A program made the position numbers and the translations under genes. DNA of 64,000 nucleotides from Legionella qingyii. Lineage in GTDB: Bacteria > Pseudomonadota > Gammaproteobacteria > Legionellales > Legionellaceae. This document shows positions 37,021 to 45,949 of the stretch, in pieces; within the stretch, counting starts at the first letter, position 1, and each line of letters starts with the position of its first letter. The stretch covers positions 106,978 to 170,977 of the forward strand of contig NZ_QHJG01000006.1 in assembly GCF_003184185.1 (NCBI RefSeq), given 5' to 3'. The notes below the pieces were generated by a model, which worked only from the letters and a program-made list of their open reading frames with translations, did not search any database and was not told the origin of the DNA.

Positions 37021-37929
37021 ATGTCATCAGTATTAACAACTTTAGGATTAATAGACGAACTTCCTTATACTTCAATGTCTCAATTGGGTATTGACAGTGA
37101 TCTTAATAAACTGCAATTGGAGTCCCAAATTTATTTTACTATTGCAAAAGGAGCTTATGCAGCTGATAGTAATATACTCGGCGTTACTATTAGAGAAGGG
37201 CAGCAGTTCCAAATTCCTGCTCATACCGATTTTTTAAAGCGATGTACTGCGCTGGTAAGAGAAAAATCCACACAACTCAAGAGTATCGATCAAAAAATCA
37301 TAGGAAGTGTTGTCTTTGGTGTCACCGCAAGCGCCTTGTCGTTTCTGCCGGTAATTGGTTTTTTAGGTTGGATAGGCTGGGGGGCAGCTGCTTATTTTAT
37401 CAACCAGCGTGCTACTGCATATACTGAATATCACGAATCTTTAGCTCTTTTAGTGAGTGTATGTAATTGGAGTCTTGGTGAGGGTGAGAATAAACGTAAA
37501 TGCGGTGTTCGTGCTTTGACAACGAATGAATCAATACGAGATATGATGGCAGTGCTTTATCCTGTTCTTACTGAAAAGCAAGTAAAACATCTCATTGCGG
37601 ATGATATTGAGTGTGAATTTACTCTAGAATTACAAGAATATGAGAAAAAATTTCAAATAGGTTTCGATCCACATCGATTCTTCTCTAAAACAGATGATAC
37701 GATTGCGCTAAGTAAAAAAGGTGCGGAATTTAGCCGTTGCATTTACGGTTATAATAAAGGCGGTGTTACTGATTTTCTTGATGCCATTGTCTCGATCCTT
37801 CCCGATTTATATAGAGCCGCACTGTATGGTTGTCAAAAACTACAATATTGGTGGCAAGAGAAGGGGCACTCCTCAGAAATAGAAGAGGCTGATGATTCGC
37901 AAACCGCTGTCCTTCCAACTAAAAAATAG
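37021..37929 (+). CDS. effector-like protein with membrane hairpin and acidic C-terminus
   Basis: Not recognised; 302 aa. A hydrophobic hairpin at about residues 97-127 (IIGSVVFGVTASALSFLPVIGFLGWIGWGAAAYF) lies between soluble parts. The last ~25 residues are EKGHSSEIEEADDSQTAVLPTKK, a Glu/Asp block before a short tail, as in many Dot/Icm E-block signals. It lies among the ACP and dual U-box genes. ATG 37021 is the first base of a good frame with AGTAGAC before it. The secretion call is inference. Confidence 0.6.
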   Translation: MSSVLTTLGLIDELPYTSMSQLGIDSDLNKLQLESQIYFTIAKGAYAADSNILGVTIREGQQFQIPAHTDFLKRCTALVREKSTQLKSIDQKIIGSVVFGVTASALSFLPVIGFLGWIGWGAAAYFINQRATAYTEYHESLALLVSVCNWSLGEGENKRKCGVRALTTNESIRDMMAVLYPVLTEKQVKHLIADDIECEFTLELQEYEKKFQIGFDPHRFFSKTDDTIALSKKGAEFSRCIYGYNKGGVTDFLDAIVSILPDLYRAALYGCQKLQYWWQEKGHSSEIEEADDSQTAVLPTKK

Positions 37930-37942
37930 ATAGTCCTGACTC

Positions 37943-37979
37943 ACCCTAAAGTCACGATATTATCCTCGGACTTTAGGGT
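37943..37979 (+). terminator. hairpin after the effector-like gene
   Basis: A perfect 11-bp inverted repeat (37943-37953 with 37969-37979), 14 bases after the stop, in AT-rich DNA. The T content after it is modest. Confidence 0.55.
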
Positions 37980-38174
37980 AATATTATTTAATATAAGCTT
38001 TTGTTTTTCTGGATGGGAAGAGATGAGCTATTATTTTTCCATCTCACTGATATTATTAGATTTAGATTCTAAAGTTTAGTTATTGCGCGTTAGGAAATGG
38101 GAGCTTCATGATTCGAGAATAATCCGCTCGTCTGTTTAAATGATATGACTGCAACATGATTATGAGGAGAAAAA

Positions 38175-39284
38175 ATGGAGCTTAAGATAGAACAAAGTAA
38201 CGATGCAGATATTTTTATCTACGCTAAAATGGAGCCTGGTGAAACTAATAAGATGCTTTTCTCTAAGGTAGAATGGCTAAATATTCAGTCTGATTTCTCA
38301 AAGATCACCGAGCTACAACAAAATGGCGATAAATTATGGCTAATCCGTGATAGTCGAGTTGATGGCTTGCTTACAGTTCAGTCGCTTAGCTGGGATAAAG
38401 AATTATCACTATGGGGAATTAACGAACCTCAGCGCTATATGTTATCCAATTACCAAGGATGGGTTGTAAATAATTTTCCTTCTGAGAGCGACATGTTTCT
38501 TGCAGTTGTTGATTCAGTGGGTGGCTTTATCGATATGACGGATGAAAAAGCAAAACCTCATCTTCCTGGATTATTAAAAATTCTCTCTGAGAATGGATAT
38601 CATGTAGAAAATAGAATTAACCCAAAAGTTGGGCAGCAAACAAAATTAAAAGGATACACAAGCTACCATATTGATGTATCGAAACCCAAACAAGAAGTTG
38701 TGGGTTCAAAACTGGAAGCCACAGTAGTTACTTTACCCGAAGGAATAATTATTGCGCTTACTTGCCCGATTACGATACTAAAGACGGGGCAGATGAACGT
38801 AATGAAAGACCCAGTGACACAAGTTAGTGATGGTATTTCCTATGAGCGAGACTATTTATTGGAAAAATATCCTGATTTGAAAGAAGGAACCGATTTTTAT
38901 CCAAATATTAAACTAAAAACAATTATTAACTATATTTCTGCAACTTCTCTGAAGCCCGAAGAATATTGGGCTAAATTACAGAAAGTTGATGAGGATATTA
39001 AAGATCCTATACTTTCTGAGACTATGAACGATCCTGTTTTAAGCCCCAGTGGGCATTCCTACGAGAAAAAATCTATAGAGACGTGGATGAAAAAGAAGCA
39101 ACTTGATCTGCCGACGGTGAGTAATATAATCCCAATTCCTGATCCAATGACCCAGCAGAACATTAGAGGTAAGCATCTTGTTCCTAACAAGAATTTAATG
39201 CTATTTATTAAAGCTTGGCCAGCTTTTTATGAGGACCAAGAGTTCAAATTGGCAATAACACTTTCCACAAATCTTCTATCATAA
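38175..39284 (+). CDS. dual U-box protein, putative ubiquitin ligase effector
   Basis: 369 aa. The C-terminal half has two U-box-like domains. The first (about 195-256) reads CPI...KDPVTQVSDGISYERDYL...FYPNIKLKTIINYI. The second (about 273-348) reads DPILSETMNDPVLSPSGHSYEKKSIETWM...LVPNKNLMLFIKAW. U-boxes recruit E2 enzymes to transfer ubiquitin, which bacteria lack, so the protein should act in a host cell. L. pneumophila LubX also has two U-boxes. The first ~190 residues are of unknown type and may bind the substrate or a second activity. No metal-binding cysteines are needed. AGGAGA lies upstream of ATG 38175. Confidence 0.85.
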   Translation: MELKIEQSNDADIFIYAKMEPGETNKMLFSKVEWLNIQSDFSKITELQQNGDKLWLIRDSRVDGLLTVQSLSWDKELSLWGINEPQRYMLSNYQGWVVNNFPSESDMFLAVVDSVGGFIDMTDEKAKPHLPGLLKILSENGYHVENRINPKVGQQTKLKGYTSYHIDVSKPKQEVVGSKLEATVVTLPEGIIIALTCPITILKTGQMNVMKDPVTQVSDGISYERDYLLEKYPDLKEGTDFYPNIKLKTIINYISATSLKPEEYWAKLQKVDEDIKDPILSETMNDPVLSPSGHSYEKKSIETWMKKKQLDLPTVSNIIPIPDPMTQQNIRGKHLVPNKNLMLFIKAWPAFYEDQEFKLAITLSTNLLS

Positions 39285-39289
39285 GTACT

Positions 39290-39311
39290 ACTTTTCACCC
39301 GGATGAAAAGT
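39290..39311 (+). terminator. hairpin after the U-box gene
   Basis: An 8-bp perfect stem (ACTTTTCA / TGAAAAGT) with a 6-base loop, directly after the stop. A second, near-perfect inverted repeat (39332-39347 with 39355-39369) follows. Together they separate the U-box gene from the oxygenase gene. Confidence 0.5.
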
Positions 39312-39450
39312 GTATCAATCATCTATTAATTATTCTTCATTTGAAACAATTAATGTTTGAATGAAGAATTGTTCTCAAAAGGCTGTATTTATCTTCGCGC
39401 GGTTTTTTATGTTATAGTTTTTATGGTCATTTTATAAGGAAGTTTTAGGG

Positions 39451-40701
39451 ATGCGCACGGAATACCAAGGAGTAATTACACGATTTCTTCGTCAAGATGA
39501 GCGACTCATCTTATCTGAAGAACATGAAATGCCACTGGTTATTGAGGCAAATGACGCTACAGATATTGAGTTTTTGCAACAGTTTCTTATATCCAATTCC
39601 CATCAAATTATTGAAGATATGGCTCATTATGGAGCCATTCTTTTAAGAGGTTTTGACATCAATACAGACGAACAATTCGAAAAGATTGTTTTGAGTATCC
39701 CTGAATTTCGCGGTATCAGCGAAGCGTTTATGTCTGAAAATGGTCGAGTTCATGTCGATAATCTTCAATTTGTTTTACATACTAATTCTGTTTATAAAAC
39801 TGGCGGAACTCTTTATCTGGGTGGTTTTCATTCTGAAAATTATTATTCCGCTGATGTTCCGAGTTATCTTTGTTTTTGTTGTTTTCAACCATCAGAATTA
39901 GGTGGTGAAACCGGTTTAATTAATACGCAAAAAATCTACAGTCATTTGCATGATGACTTGAAACAAAAACTAGAAAATAATTCCTTTTTTGTTTGTAAAT
40001 GGTCTGTTGCCGAAATTGCTGAGCGATATCAAATTACTCACGATGCAGTAAAAAAAATATGCAAAAAATTCAATCTCCCTATTGTTGGCGAGGAAGAAGG
40101 TCAGTTTGTTTTTATGTATAAACCAAGTGTATGGGAGCATCCCCTTACTCAAGAAAAGGCATTACAAATCAATATGTTTGAGCTACCTACCCTTAATTAT
40201 GAACTGCGAAAGTGTTTTATGGATGACTATAAAGGACCCGTTTGGTTTTGGCATCGATTTTTTTGGCGCTTGCCAACTTCAATGTTCAATTTTGTAGAAT
40301 CACTTGCCATTGTGTGTATTTCCTTTTTTAATTCACCCAAAAAAGCATATAAAATTGTACGGACAAAACTATCTAATTTTAAAGCGAGTAGAAAAAGTAA
40401 ATGCTTACCAGCGAATATAGTGAAAGTGGGAAATTGTTTTAGCGATAAAGAGGTTAAAGAACTCGCACAACTTATGCGGAACTATTATTCATCTTGTTTG
40501 TGGAAAAAAGGGGATATATTGCTTATTGATAATAAAAAAGTAATGCATGCGGGAATGCCTGGAAAGGGGCCTAGATTAGTTCGAGCCATGATATGTAATC
40601 CTCTGGATATGAATTATGCATCTGAAACAGGGGTCTTAGTGGCTAAAGAGCGAGTAAGCAATACCATTGGTGCTTGTATGGTTGAACGTACTGTTAATTA
40701 A
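39451..40701 (+). CDS. TauD/TfdA-type Fe(II)/2-oxoglutarate oxygenase
   Basis: 416 aa. The facial triad is visible: His127 and Glu129 in GGFHSENYY, and His366 in DNKKVMHAGMPG, with the 2-oxoglutarate arginine probably Arg378 (PRLVRAMI). The segment QPSELGGETGLIN is typical of the clavaminate-synthase/SyrP group, which hydroxylate amino acids or natural products. A long insertion (about residues 265-335), partly hydrophobic, is unusual. Substrate unknown; gene alone between two hairpin regions. Confidence 0.85.
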   Translation: MRTEYQGVITRFLRQDERLILSEEHEMPLVIEANDATDIEFLQQFLISNSHQIIEDMAHYGAILLRGFDINTDEQFEKIVLSIPEFRGISEAFMSENGRVHVDNLQFVLHTNSVYKTGGTLYLGGFHSENYYSADVPSYLCFCCFQPSELGGETGLINTQKIYSHLHDDLKQKLENNSFFVCKWSVAEIAERYQITHDAVKKICKKFNLPIVGEEEGQFVFMYKPSVWEHPLTQEKALQINMFELPTLNYELRKCFMDDYKGPVWFWHRFFWRLPTSMFNFVESLAIVCISFFNSPKKAYKIVRTKLSNFKASRKSKCLPANIVKVGNCFSDKEVKELAQLMRNYYSSCLWKKGDILLIDNKKVMHAGMPGKGPRLVRAMICNPLDMNYASETGVLVAKERVSNTIGACMVERTVN

Positions 40702-40705
40702 TACA

Positions 40706-40784
40706 GTAACTTGGGTGTGTGCCGCGAAACCAGGGGAAAATTGGTCCTCAAACCTCCGGGTTCCGCGAGCCTTACCCAGGTTAC
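40706..40784. repeat. 79-bp inverted repeat (REP-like)
   Basis: GTAACTTGGGT (40706-40716) pairs with ACCCAGGTTAC (40774-40784) with one G-U, and the inner CCGCGAAACC pairs with GGGTTCCGCG. It is GC-rich compared with its surroundings and lies between the oxygenase and psuG, which converge, so it may also stop transcription. Confidence 0.5.
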
Positions 40785-40825
40785 AATTTAGATGTTATTT
40801 CCGTGAATAGTCATTCCAGATTCCT

Positions 40826-41728
40826 TCAGGAATAAATAATACGCGCGAGTTCAGCACCCAGGCGCGCATTGTTTTTAATTAAAGCAATATTAGCAAGCAA
40901 GCTTTTGCCTTGTGTCAGTTGAGCTACTTCGGCTAAGAGAAATGGAGTTAATTCTTTTCCTGAAATATTATTTTGCTCGGCTTTTTGTATGGCATTCATA
41001 ATTACTGGCTCAATCACCTCGAGTGGAATATTAAACTCTGCAGGAATTGGATTGGTGATCAAAAGCCCTGAAGACATGCCTATATCCCAATGCGCTTTTA
41101 ATATATGAGCAAGAGCTGGTACATCTTCCACCCAAGTTGATAATGGATAATGGGTTGAGTCAGTATAAAATGCGGGTAATACCTGGGTGCGAAACCCAAT
41201 GACAGGTACGCTCATCGTTTCTAAAAACTCCAAGGTACGCGGCAGGTCCAGTATGGCCTTCGCACCCGCACAAATCACAGCAATTGGCGTTCTGGAAATT
41301 TCAATGAGATCAGCAGAAATATCTTGGGCATCGCCGCGATGGACCCCACCAATCCCTCCAGTAGCGAATAATTTAATACCTGCTTTAGCAGCACAAAATA
41401 AGGTTGCAGCAACAGTTGTTCCGGCTGAATGCTTATTGGCCACCATAAATGGTAAATCACGTCGGCTTGCTTTCAAAACCTCCGTATTGCTTGCAAATTG
41501 CTGCAATTCATTTGCTGTTAAACCAATTTTGATTTTTCCATCAATCACAGCAATGGTTGCTGGTGTGACATCGTGTTCATGCACAATCTGCTCCACTGCT
41601 TGCGCGGTTTCATAATTATCAGGATAAGGCATGCCATGGGAAATAATCGTCGACTCTAATGCCAATATCGGCTTTTTATGCTCGAGCGCTGATTTTACTT
41701 CTGGGGAGTATTCAAAAAATTGATTCAT
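40826..41728 (-). CDS. psuG: pseudouridine-5'-phosphate glycosidase
   Basis: Splits pseudouridine 5'-phosphate into uracil and ribose 5-phosphate (reversible). 300 aa, the family length. Conserved parts include ALESTIISHGMPYPDN near the N-terminus, the GKIKIGLT region, SRRDLPF, and FATGGIGGVHRG. The start overlaps the psuK stop by 17 bases; the two form the pseudouridine breakdown operon. No nucleoside transporter is in the pair. Confidence 0.95.
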   Translation of the reverse strand: MNQFFEYSPEVKSALEHKKPILALESTIISHGMPYPDNYETAQAVEQIVHEHDVTPATIAVIDGKIKIGLTANELQQFASNTEVLKASRRDLPFMVANKHSAGTTVAATLFCAAKAGIKLFATGGIGGVHRGDAQDISADLIEISRTPIAVICAGAKAILDLPRTLEFLETMSVPVIGFRTQVLPAFYTDSTHYPLSTWVEDVPALAHILKAHWDIGMSSGLLITNPIPAEFNIPLEVIEPVIMNAIQKAEQNNISGKELTPFLLAEVAQLTQGKSLLANIALIKNNARLGAELARIIYS

Positions 41729-42674
41729 GATGTATTTCTCTTACTGAATGGTTTAACTGAATATTTTTTAGTGCTTCATAATTTATCTGTTCATTTACAG
41801 TGTGACAGGATTGTACGGTTAAAGCGGCCATTGCTGCCCCTGTGTGACAGGCATCAATAATTGGTTTATTCTGTTTCAATTCATAGAGGATCCCTGCAAT
41901 AAAAGCATCTCCTGCTCCACTGACATCTACTATCGGATCGATAAAAAATGCTGGAACATGTTTTTGAACGATTTCATTAACAATCACATAACCGGCTTTT
42001 CCCAAACTGATGATGCAATTCCTTACGCCTTTATCTAACAATAATTGTCCTGCTTTGATGCAATCAGCTACCGAATGAATACGGGTTTGAGTCAATGTTT
42101 CAGCCTCGAAGCGGTCCGGTTTTAACAGAAAAATATTCTCCAGGCAATGAGGCAATTTCTGGGCTTTTGTTACAGAAACAGGATCAATGCATAGCTTGAT
42201 ATTTTGGGTGCGAGCTATTTGCATCGCATATTCAATGATTGCATGGGGTAAATTGGTATCCAGAAATACAATTTCTTCATTATTCCATTCACACCAAGAT
42301 TGCGTGAATTGATCCAACGGAACATGGTCAAAAATCTCCATATCCGCTAAAGCAAGAAATAGTTCTCCTGCTTCATCGAGAATAACATCATAATGAGCTG
42401 TGGGTTTACCATGAATTGTGAGAATATTTTGGATTCCGACATCCAGGTTTTTCAAATCAGCAATTGCCTGTAGTCCATCATTATCTTGGCCTACCACGCT
42501 ATAAATATGAACATTGTTAGTCAATAATGCAAGATTTTTGGCTACATTATGAGCAACACCACCAAACGTTGAGAGGGATGAAACGGGATTAGATGTCCCC
42601 AATTGCAATTTATGAATTGATGTTAATTTTCGATCAATGGTTATGCCGCCAACGCATATTATTTTTCTATTCAT
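41712..42674 (-). CDS. psuK: pseudouridine kinase (PfkB family)
   Basis: 320 aa. PfkB signatures: the N-terminal GGVAHNVAKNLALL and the C-terminal DVSGAGDAFIAGILYEL with catalytic Asp. Operon position before psuG points to pseudouridine phosphorylation as the first step of RNA-derived pseudouridine use. Other sugar or nucleoside kinases share the fold; the context decides. Confidence 0.92.
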   Translation of the reverse strand: MNRKIICVGGITIDRKLTSIHKLQLGTSNPVSSLSTFGGVAHNVAKNLALLTNNVHIYSVVGQDNDGLQAIADLKNLDVGIQNILTIHGKPTAHYDVILDEAGELFLALADMEIFDHVPLDQFTQSWCEWNNEEIVFLDTNLPHAIIEYAMQIARTQNIKLCIDPVSVTKAQKLPHCLENIFLLKPDRFEAETLTQTRIHSVADCIKAGQLLLDKGVRNCIISLGKAGYVIVNEIVQKHVPAFFIDPIVDVSGAGDAFIAGILYELKQNKPIIDACHTGAAMAALTVQSCHTVNEQINYEALKNIQLNHSVREIHHESIF

Positions 42675-42881
42675 TAATGGGTCAAAAAATGATTTGAGTA
42701 ATGCATCATAACACGAGAACTGCAGAGTTATCCCGGTAGAAGATAAGAATAATTGAATAATTCCTGTGCTGTTGTTTTCTGATATCGGTTAAATATTAAT
42801 CTATAATTGCTAAAAAAGCAGTTGTCCTGATATAAACTGATTTTGTAGCGTTACTTTAATAAATTTATAAGGAAAAAAATC

Positions 42882-43820
42882 ATGGGACTTCTCGTTGATG
42901 GTCAATGGCATGATGTTTGGTATGATACTTCTAAAACTGGAGGGGCGTTCAAGCGAGAACCTACCCAATTTCATTCCGCGATCAGTCATGAACCCAATGC
43001 TCGATTTCCTGCTGAAAAAGGACGTTACCATTTGTACGTATCTCTTGCTTGTCCATGGGCGCACCGTACTTTGATTTTCAGAAAACTCAAAAAACTGGAA
43101 GATTATATTGATGTCTCTATAGTGCATCCGCATATGCTTGAAAAGGGGTGGGAGTTTAAAAAAGAAATGGGTGCTACGGGAGATACTCTTTATGGGTTGA
43201 ACTATTTATATGAACTTTATGTTAAAGCCGACACCAATTACACCGGCCGGGTTACTGTTCCTGTTTTATGGGATAAAAGGGAAAAAACTATAGTTAGTAA
43301 TGAATCAGCAGAAATTATTCGTCAGTTTAATCAAGCATTTAACCATCTAACAGGGGATGAGCAGGATTTTTATCCAGAACCACTACGAGTGGAAATTGAT
43401 GCACTGAATGACCGAATTTATAATGCAATTAACAATGGAGTTTATCGTTGTGGATTTGCGACAACTCAGGAGGCTTATGAAGAGGCATACAACAAATTGT
43501 TTCTTTTGCTTGATGAACTGAATGTACGCTTGCAGAATCAAAAATATTTACTGGGTGAGCAGTTAACGGAGGCTGATTGGCGCTTGTTTACCACCTTAAT
43601 TCGTTTTGACGCGGTATATTACGGTCATTTCAAGACCAATCAGCAGCGAATCAGTGATTATGAAGCGTTACAGCCTTATTTAGAAAGACTGTATCATCAC
43701 CCTGGAGTGCGTGACACTGTAAATTTTTTACATATCAAGCAACATTATTATTTTAGTCATAAAACCATAAACCCCACGCAAATCGTACCTTTAGGACCCA
43801 AGCTAAACTTCGATTCATGA
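42882..43820 (+). CDS. glutathionyl-hydroquinone reductase (YqjG/ECM4 type)
   Basis: 312 aa. The xi-class GST signature LACPWAHRTLI has the catalytic Cys; SIVHPHMLEKGW is also typical. It reduces glutathionyl-hydroquinones, using a second glutathione. The C-terminal helical domain (YYGHFKTNQQRISDYEALQPYLERLY) is intact. ATG 42882 follows AAGGAA. Single gene. Confidence 0.93.
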   Translation: MGLLVDGQWHDVWYDTSKTGGAFKREPTQFHSAISHEPNARFPAEKGRYHLYVSLACPWAHRTLIFRKLKKLEDYIDVSIVHPHMLEKGWEFKKEMGATGDTLYGLNYLYELYVKADTNYTGRVTVPVLWDKREKTIVSNESAEIIRQFNQAFNHLTGDEQDFYPEPLRVEIDALNDRIYNAINNGVYRCGFATTQEAYEEAYNKLFLLLDELNVRLQNQKYLLGEQLTEADWRLFTTLIRFDAVYYGHFKTNQQRISDYEALQPYLERLYHHPGVRDTVNFLHIKQHYYFSHKTINPTQIVPLGPKLNFDS

Positions 43821-43872
43821 TTACTGTTAGTGGAATGATACCTGTAGGTTGGGTCATTTTGAACTGATGTCT

Positions 43873-44199
43873 CTACTTTTTTCCTTCATCTATAGGCAAC
43901 GGTTCTTCAAAACAGGTGGGATTTAATATCCTGTTCTTGGGTGTTTTTATTTCTGGATAGGGCATGTCCAAAGTTGTGGGATCAGTAATCACGCCAATCA
44001 AGGCGGATGCAGCTGCAGCTTCTGGGCTATAAAGAAAAACCTTATCTTCATCTGTTCCCGAGCGCCCATGAAAATTTCTGGGTATTCGTAAGCTGTTTTT
44101 TTCAGTTGCCGGGGCTTGTCTCATCCCAATACATCCATTGCATCCTGCTTGATGAATACGAGTCCCTGAGGAACAGCTAATTGTAAAAATATAGCACAA
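43873..44199 (-). pseudogene. aconitase family fragment
   Basis: 108 residues resemble the internal part of an aconitase: QAGCNGCIGMRQAPATEKNSLR with a cluster cysteine pair, then RNFHGRSGTDEDKVFLYSPEAAAASALIGVITDPTTL. A full aconitase has 640-900 residues, and the missing parts are not found upstream in the ~120 bases before the next gene or downstream. SLRIPRNF lacks a residue relative to the usual SLRTFPRNF-like text. It is a dead remnant, not a functional gene. Confidence 0.75.
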
Positions 44200-44337
44200 T
44201 GAACTAAATGCACTTGAGATAAAAAGTATGAGTTATATGTTACAAAAAGGTCAGAATGATGATGCGGGAGCTACTTTGCGACTTTATAAAGTATGAGCTA
44301 GACTTCAAGTTGACGGATCGTTTTGGAGAATAGGACA

Positions 44338-44970
44338 ATGAACTACGATGATCGATATCAAGCAGGTCGTGTTCTCACGGATTTACTAAAAGATTACGCG
44401 AAACGAACAGATGTAGTCGTACTCGCATTACCTCGAGGTGGAGTCCCTGTTGCCTACGAAATTGCGAGTACGCTCTCGCTCCCACTTGATATCTTTATTG
44501 TTCGTAAACTCGGTGTTCCTGGGCATGAAGAGTTGGCTATGGGAGCCATTGCTTCTGGAGGAATAACTGTTTTTAACGAAGAAATAGTCAATGCTCTGCA
44601 TATATCAAAAGACGCGATTAGTAAAATTCAAAAGTCGGAACAAGAAGAATTATCACGCCGCGAATTGGTTTATCGTGGTAATAAACCTTTCCCCATGTTA
44701 TCAGGAAAAACTGTAATTCTTGTAGATGATGGTATCGCGACAGGCTATACAATGCGCGCGGCAATTGCTGCATTGAAACAGCAAAATCCAGCAAAAATTA
44801 TTGTCACAGTTCCTGTTGCTGCACGCTCAACCTGTGACGAAATCGCTCCTTTAGTTGACGAAATTATTTGCCCAATGCGCCCGGTTAATTTTTATGCTGT
44901 AGGGATGTGGTACAATGATTTTTCACAAACAACTGATGACGAAGTGATGCAATTATTGAAAAAAATCTGA
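44338..44970 (+). CDS. phosphoribosyltransferase family protein
   Basis: 210 aa. The PRPP-binding motif VILVDDGIATGYTMRAAI is clear; the N-terminal VLALPRGGVPVAYEIA and IVRKLGVPGHEELAMGAI mark the group often found next to dienelactone-hydrolase or erythromycin-esterase-like domains. The substrate is unknown. ATG 44338 with GGAG nine bases upstream was chosen over a TTG at 44323. Confidence 0.85.
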   Translation: MNYDDRYQAGRVLTDLLKDYAKRTDVVVLALPRGGVPVAYEIASTLSLPLDIFIVRKLGVPGHEELAMGAIASGGITVFNEEIVNALHISKDAISKIQKSEQEELSRRELVYRGNKPFPMLSGKTVILVDDGIATGYTMRAAIAALKQQNPAKIIVTVPVAARSTCDEIAPLVDEIICPMRPVNFYAVGMWYNDFSQTTDDEVMQLLKKI

Positions 44971-45114
44971 GCCTGTACTCAAATTTGACTTTTCCCCCAA
45001 GATTTTCAACTTGCTGATTAGAGACAGCATCAAGCTTGTAGGTGCAGAGATGAATTGTCAACATACCCTAATAAACAGTAAAATTTTGCGCTTGTAAGAA
45101 ATAAAGGGGAAGAG

Positions 45115-45888
45115 ATGAACGATTTAACCAATAGAATTATTTTAGTTACAGGAGCTTCCAGTGGAATTGGTCAAGCTTGTGCTCGATTGTGCGCGCAGCA
45201 TGGGGCGCGGTTAATACTCTGTGCTCGACGAGTCGAACGTCTCGAAGCTTTAGCAAAAGAGTTAACTCAACTTTATGGAGAGGAACATTACGTTTTACCT
45301 TTAGATGTATGTGATCATGAGCAAGTCAAAAAGCAATTGGGATCTTTACCTAGTCAATGGCAATCTATTGATGTCTTAATTAACAATGCGGGATTAGCTT
45401 TAGATACTTTGCCTTTGCAAAAGGGAATTGAAGAACATTGGGATATCATGATTGATACCAATATTAAAGGACTACTTTATGTCAGCCGCACTTTAATTCC
45501 AGGTATGTTACAGCGAGGTCGTGGTCATGTAGTAAATATCAGTTCCGTGGCAGGACATGAATGTTATCCAAATGGTAATGTTTATTGTGCAACAAAACAT
45601 GCAGTACATGCTCTTTCAAAATCAATGAGATTAGATATGTTAGGTAGTCCGGTTCGAGTTACTGAAATTGCGCCTGGCGCTGTGGAAACTGAATTTAGTG
45701 AAGTACGATGGAATGATAAACAAAAAGCAAAAGAATTTTATCAAGATTTTCAGCCTTTGTTAGCAGACGATATAGCAGATGCAATAGTGTATTGTATTAC
45801 TCGCCCGCAACATGTGGATATCGAAGAAATGACGATTATGCCCACAGTACAAGCTTCTGCGAATCATTTATCGAGGAATATGAAATAA
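45115..45888 (+). CDS. short-chain dehydrogenase/reductase (YdfG-like)
   Basis: 257 aa. NADP(H) loop TGASSGIGQA, NNAG, catalytic Ser in NISSVAG and YxxxK in YCATKH are all present. Closest in style to YdfG, which oxidises serine and 3-hydroxy acids. GGGGAAGAG precedes ATG 45115. Single gene. Confidence 0.9.
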   Translation: MNDLTNRIILVTGASSGIGQACARLCAQHGARLILCARRVERLEALAKELTQLYGEEHYVLPLDVCDHEQVKKQLGSLPSQWQSIDVLINNAGLALDTLPLQKGIEEHWDIMIDTNIKGLLYVSRTLIPGMLQRGRGHVVNISSVAGHECYPNGNVYCATKHAVHALSKSMRLDMLGSPVRVTEIAPGAVETEFSEVRWNDKQKAKEFYQDFQPLLADDIADAIVYCITRPQHVDIEEMTIMPTVQASANHLSRNMK

Positions 45889-45949
45889 GTAAATTTTGTG
45901 CAAAAATTGAACATAAGCAATCCTTGATAGTCTATCCTTTATACATATA

